Of a stretch of DNA of 64,000 nt, positions 51,612 through 61,194 are shown piece by piece. This DNA comes from Kazachstania africana CBS 2517. Its lineage: Eukaryota; Ascomycota; Saccharomycetes; Saccharomycetales; Saccharomycetaceae. The stretch lies in NCBI RefSeq assembly GCF_000304475.1, contig NC_018940.1, positions 372,001 to 436,000 on the forward strand, given 5' to 3'. The position numbers and the translations under genes are program-made. Each line of letters opens with the position of its first letter. Within the stretch, counting starts at the first letter, position 1. The notes under the pieces were generated by a model. That model did no database searches, was not told the DNA's origin, and saw only the letters and a list, made by a program, of their open reading frames with translations.

Positions 51612-52229
51612 TGAGAGAATAAGAGAGGGACAGAGAAAGGGAGAGAGAGAGAGGAGGGTGACGGCAGAGTTATAAGACTTTCTTGTTGTTGTCTCAGAGG
51701 CGCAAGTGAGTGAGCGAGTGACAGCAGTAAGAGCAAAGAGGCGAACGAGTAGTGGAAACAGCAACATGAGTTAGGTGAGTCGCTGGAAAAAGGCGGGGGG
51801 GTACGGTGGTAGTGGTGGGATAGGAGAGGGATAAAGAAAGGAGTTTTTGAATCACTAAACTTTTTTTTTAAAAGTGGGGATTAAAGTGTATTTACAGATC
51901 ATGCCACATGGTTGCTTCAATTAAGTGTCCATAATCTAAGATTTCTGTGTACTGTACAGACTAAATATGCTGATGGCGTCAGCATTTCTGTGTCTCTTGC
52001 AGTCGTCTCTCTCTACAAAAAATTACTCGGTTTTTTCCTAATTTTTTTTTCTTTTTTTCTCTTTCCTTGCTTGTAAACTGCCCAAGTAATTTTTCAAGTA
52101 TTATAGAATCTATCGATCAATCTTTGAAGCATCTGTTGGCTAAATCTTGGCTGGAAAGTTTAAAAAAACAAGAAGTAACGAGCTAGTAACATCATCCTAC
52201 TTATCAGTGACGGAGATAAGCTGTGAACC

Positions 52230-53180
52230 ATGTCAGAGACTAGAGAGGAACTTGTCAAAAGACATAACAAAGAAAAGAAAGACTTGCAAAACAAAATAAC
52301 TGGGATGAAAAAGCAAGCGACAAAGTCCCAAAGAAAAGAGGTTAACTCTAAATGTGTAATGTTACAGGAAAATTTGCAGTTGAAACAGGATCAGGAACTC
52401 GAAGACTGGGAGACCTCTAATTGTGGCGCTGGTGCTAGTGCTACCGACACCATCACAACCACGGATAGTAATGGTGATATTGAGTCACATGATTCCAATA
52501 ATGAGATCACTCCAGAAGAACTGCTGAAACAACTTGAGATCTCCAATGGAAATCAACAAGAAGTCAAGGAAGAAGTTGCCTTGCCACAGCAACCAAGGAG
52601 GAAACGTAATAGGCAAAAGGAAAGGTTAGCAAGAAGGGAGGCTGAAATTCAAAAAATGAAAGCGGAAGCTATGGAAGAGTCCAAAAATGATAATGGACCT
52701 AATTTACAAAAAATTGAACAAGAAGCAATCAATAATTTATGTCTGTTGAAAGATTTAAACCAATTTGACATTAAACCGGACGGTCATTGTCTATTCGCAT
52801 CTATTCTTGATCAGTTAAAACAGCGCCATCAAAGCGTCGAACCAGATCTGGACGTGTACAAATTAAGATCCATAGCTTGTAACTACATTAAAATGCATGA
52901 AAATGATTTTTTACCGTATTTATTCGATGAAATCAAGATGGAAGTCATGGATATTAATGAATACGTAAGAGAAATGGAGACGACAGCTAAATGGGGTGGT
53001 GAGATAGAAATAATGGCACTATCTAAAGAATTCGATTGCCCCATTTCTATTCTTTTCAGTGACAGACCAGTACAAGTTTTCAATGAAGAAGGTACACTCC
53101 CTGAATTAAAACTTGTATATTACAAACATTCTTTTGCATTGGGTGAACATTACAATTCTCTTCATGATAATAAACAATGA
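52230..53180 (+). CDS. OTU2: Otu2, OTU-family deubiquitinase
   Basis: Cysteine protease of the ovarian-tumour family; yeast Otu2 associates with ribosomes and removes ubiquitin from the 40S subunit. The 316 residues match yeast (307). The N-terminal half is charged and coiled-coil-like, with a very basic stretch PRRKRNRQKERLARREAE at about residues 122-139. The OTU domain follows. The catalytic Asp and Cys lie in PDGHCLFAS (D184, C187) and the catalytic His in GEHYNSLHD (H307). All three are present, so it should be active. Confidence 0.96.
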   Translation: MSETREELVKRHNKEKKDLQNKITGMKKQATKSQRKEVNSKCVMLQENLQLKQDQELEDWETSNCGAGASATDTITTTDSNGDIESHDSNNEITPEELLKQLEISNGNQQEVKEEVALPQQPRRKRNRQKERLARREAEIQKMKAEAMEESKNDNGPNLQKIEQEAINNLCLLKDLNQFDIKPDGHCLFASILDQLKQRHQSVEPDLDVYKLRSIACNYIKMHENDFLPYLFDEIKMEVMDINEYVREMETTAKWGGEIEIMALSKEFDCPISILFSDRPVQVFNEEGTLPELKLVYYKHSFALGEHYNSLHDNKQ

Positions 53181-53996
53181 ACCTCTACTATTGTTCATCC
53201 TTTTATAGACTTTTTTAGTTATAGAAACATTTTTTTTAACAAGATAGATTAATTTTTTATTCTTTGTATCAGAGCGTTTGACAAATATCTCTTCTCATTT
53301 CAATTGAAAAAAGATCGAAGAGCTGGGTTTATAGCATTGTCTCTAAGGACGTTTTCTCATCACAAACAAAGAAGCAGATTAAAACAACCACAAAATACTA
53401 CTGTATTTATATGATATTTAGATCACTTATATTTTTTTCTCTTTAATAATTAACATCAAAGAGAAATATTTTTTTTTTCAGTTTCGACAGTAGCGCATTT
53501 TTATAGTTTGAAATCTAATTTACTCGACATCGTCAATTTATTACAAAAACGCAATAAAAACATAGGGTTGAACCGTTATCGTTTGGACTTATAATGTTAC
53601 TGATATCTACCGATATCACTCTGATGGATGCTGATTACAGCTATTTCTTTGGTTTTCGAAATGAATATTCTATTCAATGTATTTACATACTCTAAAAGAA
53701 ATTAAATAAAATCAACATATATAGTTTCTATCCAGAAGATGGCATTGAAATCAACAAATTTAAGATAATGAATTAAATTGATTTTTTATGTTTAACCACT
53801 GATAGTAAGACAGAGGTATATTAAAAAACTGTGTTTACCTAGAGTGGGTCAATTCCAGTGTCAAAAGGAAAGGAAATATTAATTTAATAGAAACCCCATT
53901 TTAGTAGTGCTGTAAAAAAGTGGCAAAAACACTCAAATCATTGTTGTTGATGGTAGAAGATAGAAAAGATTGAAAGTCAAATTGTTTCAACTAAAA
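53181..53996. other. Convergent intergenic OTU2/RPS20
   Basis: 816 bases, AT-rich, no frame of note. YLF2 (YHL014C), which lies here in S. cerevisiae, is missing and I see no trace of it. No RNA gene is recognised. Confidence 0.5.
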
Positions 53997-54356
53997 TTAG
54001 TCGGAAGCAACGACAACTTCGACATCGACACCTGGTTCAATGGTGATTTGAGTGATTCTCTTAACAATGTGAACTGGAGCTTCTAAGTCAATGTATCTCT
54101 TGTGGATTCTCATTTCGTAAGTTTCCCAGGTCTTGGAACCTTCACCATTTGGAGTCTTTCTGGTAGAGATCTTTAAGACCTTGGTTGGTAATCTAACTGG
54201 ACCCTTCTTGACTAACTTGTATTGTTCAGCGTTCTTCATAATGTTGGAAGAAACATTTTCTAATTGCTTAACCTTGGTGGAGGTTAAAGTAATTCTAATC
54301 TTGATGATTTGTGGTTGTTCTTGTTCTTCAACTTTTTCCTTTTGGAAGTCAGACAT
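53997..54356 (-). CDS. RPS20: Ribosomal protein uS10 (Rps20)
   Basis: Small-subunit ribosomal protein of the head of the 40S (family uS10, bacterial S10). The 119 residues match yeast (121). Recognisable stretches are [40 protein letters not shown] and the C-terminal [16 protein letters not shown]. No intron. Codon choice is strongly biased, as expected of a highly expressed gene. Two Rap1 sites lie about 260-300 bases upstream. Confidence 0.98.
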   Translation of the reverse strand: MSDFQKEKVEEQEQPQIIKIRITLTSTKVKQLENVSSNIMKNAEQYKLVKKGPVRLPTKVLKISTRKTPNGEGSKTWETYEMRIHKRYIDLEAPVHIVKRITQITIEPGVDVEVVVASD

Positions 54357-55316
54357 TGTTAAATAATATACCTTTTTATTTATTCTTGATTATATAAAAC
54401 ACAAGAAAAGAAGCCATTAATCAATAACTAAATGTTCGTTTTCTAGTTATGTATATATTTTTTCATAGTCACACATCCAGAGTTACTTACTACTACTAGC
54501 CCATCTTGCCAATGTGGGAGATGCGCTTCCACCATCTCATTTTTTCTTTGCGTCGGGCAAAGCGAAATTGTTCCAATTTTTCAAGACAATTTACAAAAAA
54601 AAAAAACCGGAGAAAATGTATGGATGCAAACCATATGAGGTGTATGGGTTCAAAATAGCAGTCCAATGAAATTCAAGCCCAGAATTTCCACTTAGTTCAA
54701 TACTCTGGGAGACTTATCATATGATGGCACGAAATGATAGTATTAAGTCTCTCATATGGTACTTACAATTAATTTAGATGATAGAAGTATTACGTTAAAA
54801 TCATCTTTGATGGATTCGTCTGGAATTAAATGAAGAAAAGATAAAGTTTGGTTTTAATTTCTCTTTCCCAAGAACGATCTTGATTTTTAGTCTTGCAACT
54901 AAGAATGATTTGGCATTATCCATGCGTTGTTCATCCCAATTCATAAATTGGATGTGTGTCAGGACTTAGTACTGGCATTCTACTGTTTCGGAACCACAGA
55001 CCTTGAAATACATCTGCGCCGGATAGCAGAGTTTGAGTGTTACAAGAGCAGGATCGGTAACAAGTCTCCGTTCCAGTTATTTTCATGTAGCCTTTTACTG
55101 GCTATACACATACTACGTACTACTCTTTATCTTGGTTGCTTCAATATTTGGCTCCGAATCATACTGCTTGGCGCCGCTGACAAATGGAGAATTGTACTAT
55201 GACTAAATAACGTAATACTCTTACCTCACAAGAAAAGTCATATTAAAGGACACTGAACAAAATTGAAAGACGTACTAGAACGCTAGTTTTCTTTCGCAAG
55301 AAATCTACAGTACATC
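54357..55316. other. RPS20 promoter and NFU1 upstream region
   Basis: The RPS20 half holds the Rap1 sites and a poly(dA) run at 54595-54606. The rest, towards NFU1, has no supported gene; a 91-codon frame at 54927-55202 starts at TTG and matches nothing. Confidence 0.6.
54615..54651 (-). promoter_or_regulatory. Two tandem Rap1 sites, RPS20 promoter
   Basis: On the minus strand, GCATCCATACATT (54627-54615) and GAACCCATACACC (54651-54639) both fit the ribosomal-protein Rap1 box (core CCxTACA). They are in the same orientation, 24 bases apart. Paired Rap1 boxes a few hundred bases upstream are the standard design of yeast ribosomal protein genes. Confidence 0.85.
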
Positions 55317-56081
55317 ATGCTAAGACTATCTCTGTGCACAAGAAGACCTTTATTGAGATCATCAATAGTAAAGCAATTTAATTTAAGAAGCTATCTGCAT
55401 ATACAGACTTTGACTACTCCCAATGAAAACGCATTGAAGTATCTCTCTAAAGATGGTGAACTATTACAAGCTACTGGATCAAAAAGTATAGTCATAAAAA
55501 ACACAGACCAGACATTGATAACTCATTCTAAACTTGCCCAAACCATTTTTGCAAGATGCCCAGGTGTTGAGGAGATTATGATCGGAGACGACTTCTTAAC
55601 TGTAAATAAAGACCCGATGATCCACTGGAACACACTTTCCCCCACTGTTATTGAAATCTTAACCACCCATTTGGCCTCTGGTGATGAAGTGGTATCACCG
55701 GAGTTTCGTGGAGTTCAAGAGTTAGAAGGTGGTGGCTATAACGTTAATAGAATGCAATTTAATTACAATGAAGATGAACAAGAAATAAGCGAATTGATTG
55801 AAGAATTGATCGATACGAGGATAAGGCCTGCAATTTTGGAAGATGGTGGGGATATAGACTATCGTGGATGGGATCCAAAAACTGGAACTGTATATTTGAA
55901 ATTACAGGGTGCATGTACGTCTTGCTCGAGTAGTGAGGTGACGTTAAAATATGGTATTGAATCAATGCTCAAGCATTATGTCGATGAAGTCAAAGAAGTA
56001 ATACAAATGTTGGATCCGGAACAAGAGGTCGCCATGAAGGAATTTCAAAAACTGGAAGATAAATTGAATGCCAAAGCTTGA
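55317..56081 (+). CDS. NFU1: Nfu1, mitochondrial iron-sulfur cluster carrier
   Basis: Matrix protein that hands [4Fe-4S] clusters to targets such as lipoate synthase and aconitase. The 254 residues match yeast (256). The N-terminus is basic with Arg, Ser and Leu and no acidic residues (MLRLSLCTRRPLLRSSIVK), a mitochondrial targeting signal. The Nfu N-domain follows (FARCPGVEEIMIGDDFLTV). The NifU C-domain contains RPAILEDGGDIDYRGW and the cluster cysteines C200 and C203 in GACTSCSSSEVTLKYG. In S. cerevisiae NFU1 is on chromosome XI, so its place within a chromosome VIII-like run is informative. Confidence 0.96.
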   Translation: MLRLSLCTRRPLLRSSIVKQFNLRSYLHIQTLTTPNENALKYLSKDGELLQATGSKSIVIKNTDQTLITHSKLAQTIFARCPGVEEIMIGDDFLTVNKDPMIHWNTLSPTVIEILTTHLASGDEVVSPEFRGVQELEGGGYNVNRMQFNYNEDEQEISELIEELIDTRIRPAILEDGGDIDYRGWDPKTGTVYLKLQGACTSCSSSEVTLKYGIESMLKHYVDEVKEVIQMLDPEQEVAMKEFQKLEDKLNAKA

Positions 56082-56110
56082 AATTCTATGTTTTTTTCAA
56101 AACCATTTCA

Positions 56111-56473
56111 TCAGTCTAAATTTCTTATCTTATCGTTGTATATATTTATGTATTTTTCAATCCTGTTTGCCATTTTCAAATCAATATCACTTATGGCACC
56201 TTTATCATCCAAATCATGCGTGCTCAATTCCAACTTGACTTTATTAAAACTGGTCGTTATCGTGGGATGATGACCCCAAAGATGTGATCTCATTGATACT
56301 CTTGTAAGAAATGCCCAAGTGCTCTCGAAATCAGGAAAAACACATTCCCTTATAAGTGAGGTACGATTTTCATTTATCTTCCACGTAGAATTGAGCTTTA
56401 ATTTCACTAGTGAATCTTCCAAATCTCTTGTTACAAGCTTTAATGGCTGTGTCCTTACTATTTTGTTATACAT
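56111..56473 (-). CDS. MCO14: Pterin-4a-carbinolamine dehydratase-like protein (YHL018W)
   Basis: Small protein of the PCD/DCoH fold; the yeast homolog is mitochondrial and uncharacterised. The 120 residues match yeast (118). The family active-site pattern is visible: HHP at residues 68-70 in LWGHHPTI, H86-D87 in ELSTHDLDDKG, and the helix ISDIDLKMANRIEKYIN. Three histidines needed for dehydratase activity in the family are present, so it may be active, although yeasts lack the usual pterin-dependent hydroxylases. It is convergent with NFU1, 29 bases between stops. Confidence 0.93.
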   Translation of the reverse strand: MYNKIVRTQPLKLVTRDLEDSLVKLKLNSTWKINENRTSLIRECVFPDFESTWAFLTRVSMRSHLWGHHPTITTSFNKVKLELSTHDLDDKGAISDIDLKMANRIEKYINIYNDKIRNLD

Positions 56474-56639
56474 AACTCATTCACAATCTTGCTGTTAGTT
56501 TTTAATCTCAATATGAATTGAAAACTTCTTAAAGTTTATTTCCCCCAATCGCCGAACTTATTTAGAACTTCTTAATTTCAACTAATTTATATAATGAATT
56601 ACAAAAAATACGAGCAAGGAACTTCAAATTGTAGCTCTG

Positions 56640-58262
56640 ATGAGTTCAATCCTCTATATACTGAACGAAGATTTAGAATCCTTATTGTCAAAAAGTATTA
56701 AGGCACTGGAATCTCCAGATATACCGTTATCACTATTTAAGAAACAATTCCACAAGCATCAGGTTACAACACCAGTGATAATCTACGAAGACTACATTTT
56801 CACATGTATACAAAGAGATACGCTCTATTTCGTCAGTTCAATAGACTGTAAGACAAATATACTGGAGACATTACATTATCTGAATGAATTTTACATATTA
56901 CTGAAGAATTATTTTAATGTCAAACAATTGGATAAAAACATTATAATGGATAATCTTGTCCCAATACTAGAATTGATAGAGGAGAGTGTTGATTTTGGAA
57001 TCATACAAATAACAGATTCAAATCTTATGAAAGATTATATCCGAATTAAGGTTAATTTACCACAGGATGACTATAAAATTCATTATGACAGTAGTGATGA
57101 AGAGAAAACAAATTATCACAAGGGTAAAAAACATATCAGGAAAGAATTGACATATTTGAAGAAAAAAGTTCTTGGTAGGGGAACGCATGAACACAGCAAA
57201 TCAATTGATAAGACAATTGAACAAAAGCATACTACAGCTGAAGACGAGCTAGTTGATGAAGATACATATATCAACAGTTACATTGCAAAGACAACTATTA
57301 TGTCAGTTTCATGGAGAGCTAAAGGTATTCAATACGCAAAGAATGAATTCTTCCTTGATGTGATAGAAAAGGTAGAATATTTCATGGATTTTTCAAATAA
57401 CATTATTAAAAAGAATTTAATTCATGGTGAGATTATATGTAAATCATTCTTATCAGGCATGCCTACATTGAAAGTATCATTGAACAAAATAATATATCAG
57501 GATAAACAATTTTTGTCAAGTTGTAAGTTTCATCAATGCGTCATGCCAGATTCTGTTGACGAGGGTAAAGTACTCGAATTTGTTCCCCCAGATGGTGATT
57601 TTGTTCTTTGCAAATACGAATTGAAAAGACATGTTAATGATTTACCTTTACTGAAATTGATATCCTATGAAGTAAAACCTAAACTGGACAAGTACAAGTT
57701 AAAATTATTCGTTACCATTGAATCAACTTTCAAGAAAACCAATTCAACAACAAAATTGAACATAAAGATTCCATTGAAAGTCCTCTTGGAGAAATACGAC
57801 ATTGATCTAAGTAAAAATATCAAATCTAGGTGCGATGAAGGTAAAATATTATTTAATGTAAGTGATGACTTCCTCCTGTGGGAAATTGGCGCCATGAAAG
57901 GTGGTAATTCCCAGCTGAAAATGGGTGCAGATTTTGCATTATTCAATGAAGAAGAATATCTACGACAACAGGAAGAATTAAAGACATCGATGAATCCACC
58001 ACCGCTAAGAACAGGTCCAAAGTTAGAGGAGCTTTACAAGCAAATTCATGAAGAGAAATGTAATAACTTCACGAGGAAAGGTGAATCAAGCGACGAAACC
58101 AAGGGAAATCTAATAAAAATGGATTTTGAAATACCTTACAACACCTCAAGTGGTTTGAAAGTTGAATACTTGAAAATTGAGGAGCCGAACTTACAATATC
58201 AGGCATTTCCTTGGGTGCGCTATAAAACTATTAGCGATGATGGTTACGCTTACGCTGTATGA
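56640..58262 (+). CDS. APM2: Apm2, mu-type adaptor subunit of an AP-1 variant
   Basis: Medium (mu) subunit of an alternative AP-1 clathrin adaptor with Apl2, Apl4 and Aps1, sorting cargo such as certain SNAREs between Golgi and endosomes. It is 540 residues (yeast 605). An N-terminal longin-like domain covers about residues 1-135, a charged linker runs to 205, and the mu-homology domain begins near 220 (MSVSWRAKGIQYAKNEFFLDV) and ends with FPWVRYKTISDDGYAYAV. Cargo-binding pattern residues W and YLKI near the end are typical. Conservation is looser than for Apm1, as expected of Apm2. Confidence 0.93.
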   Translation: MSSILYILNEDLESLLSKSIKALESPDIPLSLFKKQFHKHQVTTPVIIYEDYIFTCIQRDTLYFVSSIDCKTNILETLHYLNEFYILLKNYFNVKQLDKNIIMDNLVPILELIEESVDFGIIQITDSNLMKDYIRIKVNLPQDDYKIHYDSSDEEKTNYHKGKKHIRKELTYLKKKVLGRGTHEHSKSIDKTIEQKHTTAEDELVDEDTYINSYIAKTTIMSVSWRAKGIQYAKNEFFLDVIEKVEYFMDFSNNIIKKNLIHGEIICKSFLSGMPTLKVSLNKIIYQDKQFLSSCKFHQCVMPDSVDEGKVLEFVPPDGDFVLCKYELKRHVNDLPLLKLISYEVKPKLDKYKLKLFVTIESTFKKTNSTTKLNIKIPLKVLLEKYDIDLSKNIKSRCDEGKILFNVSDDFLLWEIGAMKGGNSQLKMGADFALFNEEEYLRQQEELKTSMNPPPLRTGPKLEELYKQIHEEKCNNFTRKGESSDETKGNLIKMDFEIPYNTSSGLKVEYLKIEEPNLQYQAFPWVRYKTISDDGYAYAV

Positions 58263-58632
58263 AAAACTTTTACATAGGGACAAATAGAACTATAGTAATC
58301 TTCTTTTTAAAGCATATACAAACATCAATCTGGCATCACATTAATATTTCAAAGTATCTTGGTCTGCATATATATGATCACCCGTACCTCTTTATTTATT
58401 ATATGCGTTACTTCACATGGCGGGATATTTTTTTCCTTGGTTGCGTAAACAAATATGATTTTTCATGATAAAATATTATTAAGACGTATTAACTATAGTC
58501 TTTCATTTATTGGGAAATATTATCTTACTTAAAGTGATCGTAATCAACCTGCAACCGTTATAGGCTACACTGCACAATATTTTCCTCTTTTGAGATCTAA
58601 ACGGGAGAACAGCTGTTCATATCACTTAAATC
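58263..58632. promoter_or_regulatory. OPI1 promoter with inositol-response core
   Basis: TTCACATG at 58412-58419 is the reverse complement of CATGTGAA, the core of the UASINO/ICRE element bound by Ino2-Ino4. It lies about 215 bases upstream of the OPI1 ATG. In S. cerevisiae OPI1 itself carries such an element and is under feedback, so this match is credible. Confidence 0.6.
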
Positions 58633-59910
58633 ATGGGATTAAATGATGATCATCCTGGTGCTTCCGAAGAAGAAGTCGAAGCAGCTAAAGTTCTGGATGT
58701 TTTGAGAAATTCTAGCGTTAGATATGCTGATGTTAGAGGAACCAACAATGTTGCGCCGATTAGAAGCCTCATAGATACAACGGAAAGTCATGATGATACA
58801 GAAGAAGAGGAAAATACTCAAATACATGAAGAGAATGACGATGATGAAATCGATAATCAAGATGATACACAATCTGAACCGGAAACTCTGTTAAATAGGG
58901 TCGTCAATAATGTTGTGACGTTTTATGACGATTTTAACAATAAAAAAAGAGTTGCATCTATTGCGAAATTACTGGATGATGCATATGAAGATAATTATAG
59001 TTCCTCTGAGAATGAGACAGATGAGCGAGATAAAGATGAAATCGAATATGTATCAAAAAGGAGGAAGATTTCAGAAGCATTGGCGAAGAGTAAAGATAAT
59101 TTTAAAGAGTACAAATTTAATTTATCAATTGAATCCAAGAAGAGTCTCATAACATGTTTACATCTGTTAAAATTAGCGAACAAACAGCTAACAGACAAGG
59201 TAACATATCTTCAAGAAGTCGTACAAGAAGAGCAACAAGATCATGTAAAGCATACGCACGAACATATTGCAGACCATCATAGAATAGTGGCGTCCAGTAC
59301 TGATACTACCAAAGAGGAGGCTCAAACTAACGATGAAGATGAGTTTTTCGATGCATTTGATGAAACTGAATATGATGAAAAATCCACCATCATCAAAATG
59401 GAAATCGTTGGAACTATCAAGAAAGTTTATAATCTTGTTTCGAGGTTTGGTGGTAGTTCATTACCAGAACCGGCTAGATCAGAAGTTAGGGAGACATTAC
59501 TTAATCTGCCAAGTAATTGGTCAACAAGCGTGAATTCGTTTTTCTCATCTGCTATGACAAGTGGAGGAGTTTCTGCTACAGATAAATCATCCGATACTGC
59601 ACCGACAAGTGGAGCATCTCAGTCCCAAAATATCGCAGAAGAAACGAAATCCAGTCATGACACTCCACAAGCCTATTTATCGGCTAATGGTAAAGTTTTG
59701 ATTCTGGCAAAAGAATCTTTGGATGTTGTACGAAACGTGATGGACGTGGTAGACTCCACTTTAGGAAAAGCTGAAGAATGGGTCAAACAGAAGCAGGAGG
59801 TAAAAGAAATTCTATATGAAAAGTTCCGTCTGAGCCAACAGCAAAATAGTGAGGAAAATCAAAACAATACCGATTCAATTACAGATCATACCAATTCTAA
59901 ATGTGATTAA
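58633..59910 (+). CDS. OPI1: Opi1, repressor of phospholipid synthesis genes
   Basis: Repressor that binds phosphatidic acid and the VAP protein Scs2 at the ER. When phosphatidic acid falls it enters the nucleus and blocks Ino2-Ino4 activation of INO1 and other genes. It is 425 residues (yeast 404). The N-terminal DNVLRNSS-type helix VAEEEVEAAKVLDVLRNSSV is conserved in the form EEVEAAKVLDVLRNSS. A basic phosphatidic-acid-binding stretch SKRRKISEALAKSK at about residues 138-151 leads into a leucine-zipper helix. The FFAT motif DEDEFFDAFDE lies at about 234-244. The C-terminal activator-interaction domain (ILAKESLDVVRNVMDVVDSTLGKAEEWVKQ, seen at about 357-386) is complete. Confidence 0.95.
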   Translation: MGLNDDHPGASEEEVEAAKVLDVLRNSSVRYADVRGTNNVAPIRSLIDTTESHDDTEEEENTQIHEENDDDEIDNQDDTQSEPETLLNRVVNNVVTFYDDFNNKKRVASIAKLLDDAYEDNYSSSENETDERDKDEIEYVSKRRKISEALAKSKDNFKEYKFNLSIESKKSLITCLHLLKLANKQLTDKVTYLQEVVQEEQQDHVKHTHEHIADHHRIVASSTDTTKEEAQTNDEDEFFDAFDETEYDEKSTIIKMEIVGTIKKVYNLVSRFGGSSLPEPARSEVRETLLNLPSNWSTSVNSFFSSAMTSGGVSATDKSSDTAPTSGASQSQNIAEETKSSHDTPQAYLSANGKVLILAKESLDVVRNVMDVVDSTLGKAEEWVKQKQEVKEILYEKFRLSQQQNSEENQNNTDSITDHTNSKCD

Positions 59911-60449
59911 TTAAGAAATAGGTCCCAACCAGAAAACAGTTGTAATTTTAAAACATTAATATGTATGTTGCATGTAGTCATTTATAGTAATCAATATTTT
60001 CTATTCGATCACTTGAAAACCTCAGATTCTCAGGATTAGGATGCTCACAAGCATACCGACGTTAGCATTTCAGTATTTTTTAGTTGAACAGGTTACAGTC
60101 GGGCACAACTAACAACGTCTAATGCATTTTCAGGCCCACTGAAATTCATACTACGCACATATCTATTTAAATAAATGGTAATATGGACTAAAAGAAAAAG
60201 ACTAGTGTTTCTCAAAGTTTATGTCATATTGAAATGTTTTCGTCTGAATATTGGAGATATTTTAAGTTGCCATTACTAACTATAGGTATGACAGCTGCGT
60301 TAGCCAAAAAAAGTTAAAGCTAGTGTATGTAATATAAAATTTCCGAATCGCTTATCGTGAATTGTACCTCGTAGAATATTTTGTAAGAAGTTAGTAGCTT
60401 TAATAAGTAGATATAAATTTTTCAGAAAAAAATAAATACCTAAATACCA
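59911..60449. other. OPI1 3' flank to tRNA-Glu
   Basis: 539 AT-rich bases with no gene or motif that I can support. Confidence 0.5.
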
Positions 60450-60521
60450 TCCGATATAGTGTAACGGCTATCACATCACGCTTTCACCGTGGAGACCGGG
60501 GTTCGACTCCCCGTATCGGAG
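60450..60521 (+). tRNA. tRNA-Glu (anticodon TTC)
   Basis: 72-base gene with acceptor arms TCCGATA and TATCGGA, anticodon loop CTTTCAC giving TTC, T-arm CGGGGTTCGACTCCCCG and discriminator G. It appears identical to yeast tRNA-Glu(UUC). No intron. It lies at the junction between the chromosome VIII-like block and CLU1. Confidence 0.98.
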
Positions 60522-61194
60522 GATATATATGTATTTTTAGAACATATTTGAAATATGCTATTTATCAGATCCCTCCTCAACTATTACACATTATAAACCG
60601 AAGTAGAAAATTAGTGTATATGGCTCTAGGTTTCGTTTTTATTACCAAGTATAATAGACTTATATATTGAATTACTTCGTTAGCTGGCTCTTGACGCAAA
60701 TCTATTGCATTCTCGTTCAATTCCCTTAACAGTAAATGAACAAGCAACTCTAAGCTTGCTTCAGATTCATATATTCTCGGAGATGTTACTGATTTTATCA
60801 ATTTTTGGAGTTTCAATTGAACCTAGCTCGTCACATACTAAAATTTCTAATTCGTGAAGGTATTACAATCGTATTTCTCCTGTGAGAATAAGGGTATTCC
60901 CCAATTATGACTGTTGTAAAGTTAGTAACTCATCTTGGAGTGGCGATGGCTTCAAGTGACCATTTATCTCTACGTGACTTTTACATTTTTTTTGTCGTTC
61001 TTCCTGAAATGAATTTTCATCTCATCGCACTCAATTGAACAAGATGAAATATGAAAATTTTCATTGACTTTCCGCACGTCATCTCGTTGTCTTGCCCAGT
61101 CTCGACTCAAAAGCGGGCATAAGTGAAACTTTCAATCTGTGTATTAAGTCTTACTTTTAAAAACATTACTGTACGTCTACCATTTCCCCTAATT
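60522..61194. promoter_or_regulatory. CLU1 promoter with PAC and RRPE elements
   Basis: CTCATCGC at 61021-61028 is the reverse complement of the PAC box GCGATGAG. TGAAAATTTTCA at 61052-61063 is an RRPE-type palindrome. The pair lies 130-175 bases upstream of the CLU1 ATG, the classic spacing in ribosome-biogenesis and translation genes bound by Dot6/Tod6 and Stb3. A 79-codon minus-strand frame at 60577-60816 reads protein-like but has no ATG and is not called. Confidence 0.65.

Larger units (their letters stand above)
50996..52229. other. Divergent promoter UGP1/OTU2 with purine-rich tract
   Basis: 1.2 kb. Visible are a CT repeat at 51224-51246, a GA-rich plus-strand tract at about 51610-51840, and a CACGTG box inside an inverted repeat CTGTCAC (51588-51594) with GTGACAG (51605-51611). 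A 129-codon minus-strand frame at 51347-51736 is a by-product of the purine bias and starts at TTG. Confidence 0.55.

Noticed and set aside
51347..51736. 129-codon minus-strand open frame between UGP1 and OTU2
   Set aside because: TTG start, and the Leu/Ser-rich content comes from the GA-rich tract and a TC-type bias; no similarity.
60577..60816. 79-codon minus-strand frame near tRNA-Glu that reads protein-like
   Set aside because: No ATG; a stop precedes the TTG. I considered a spliced gene (a TACTAAC lies at 60927-60921 on the minus strand) but found no matching GTATGT donor or first exon.
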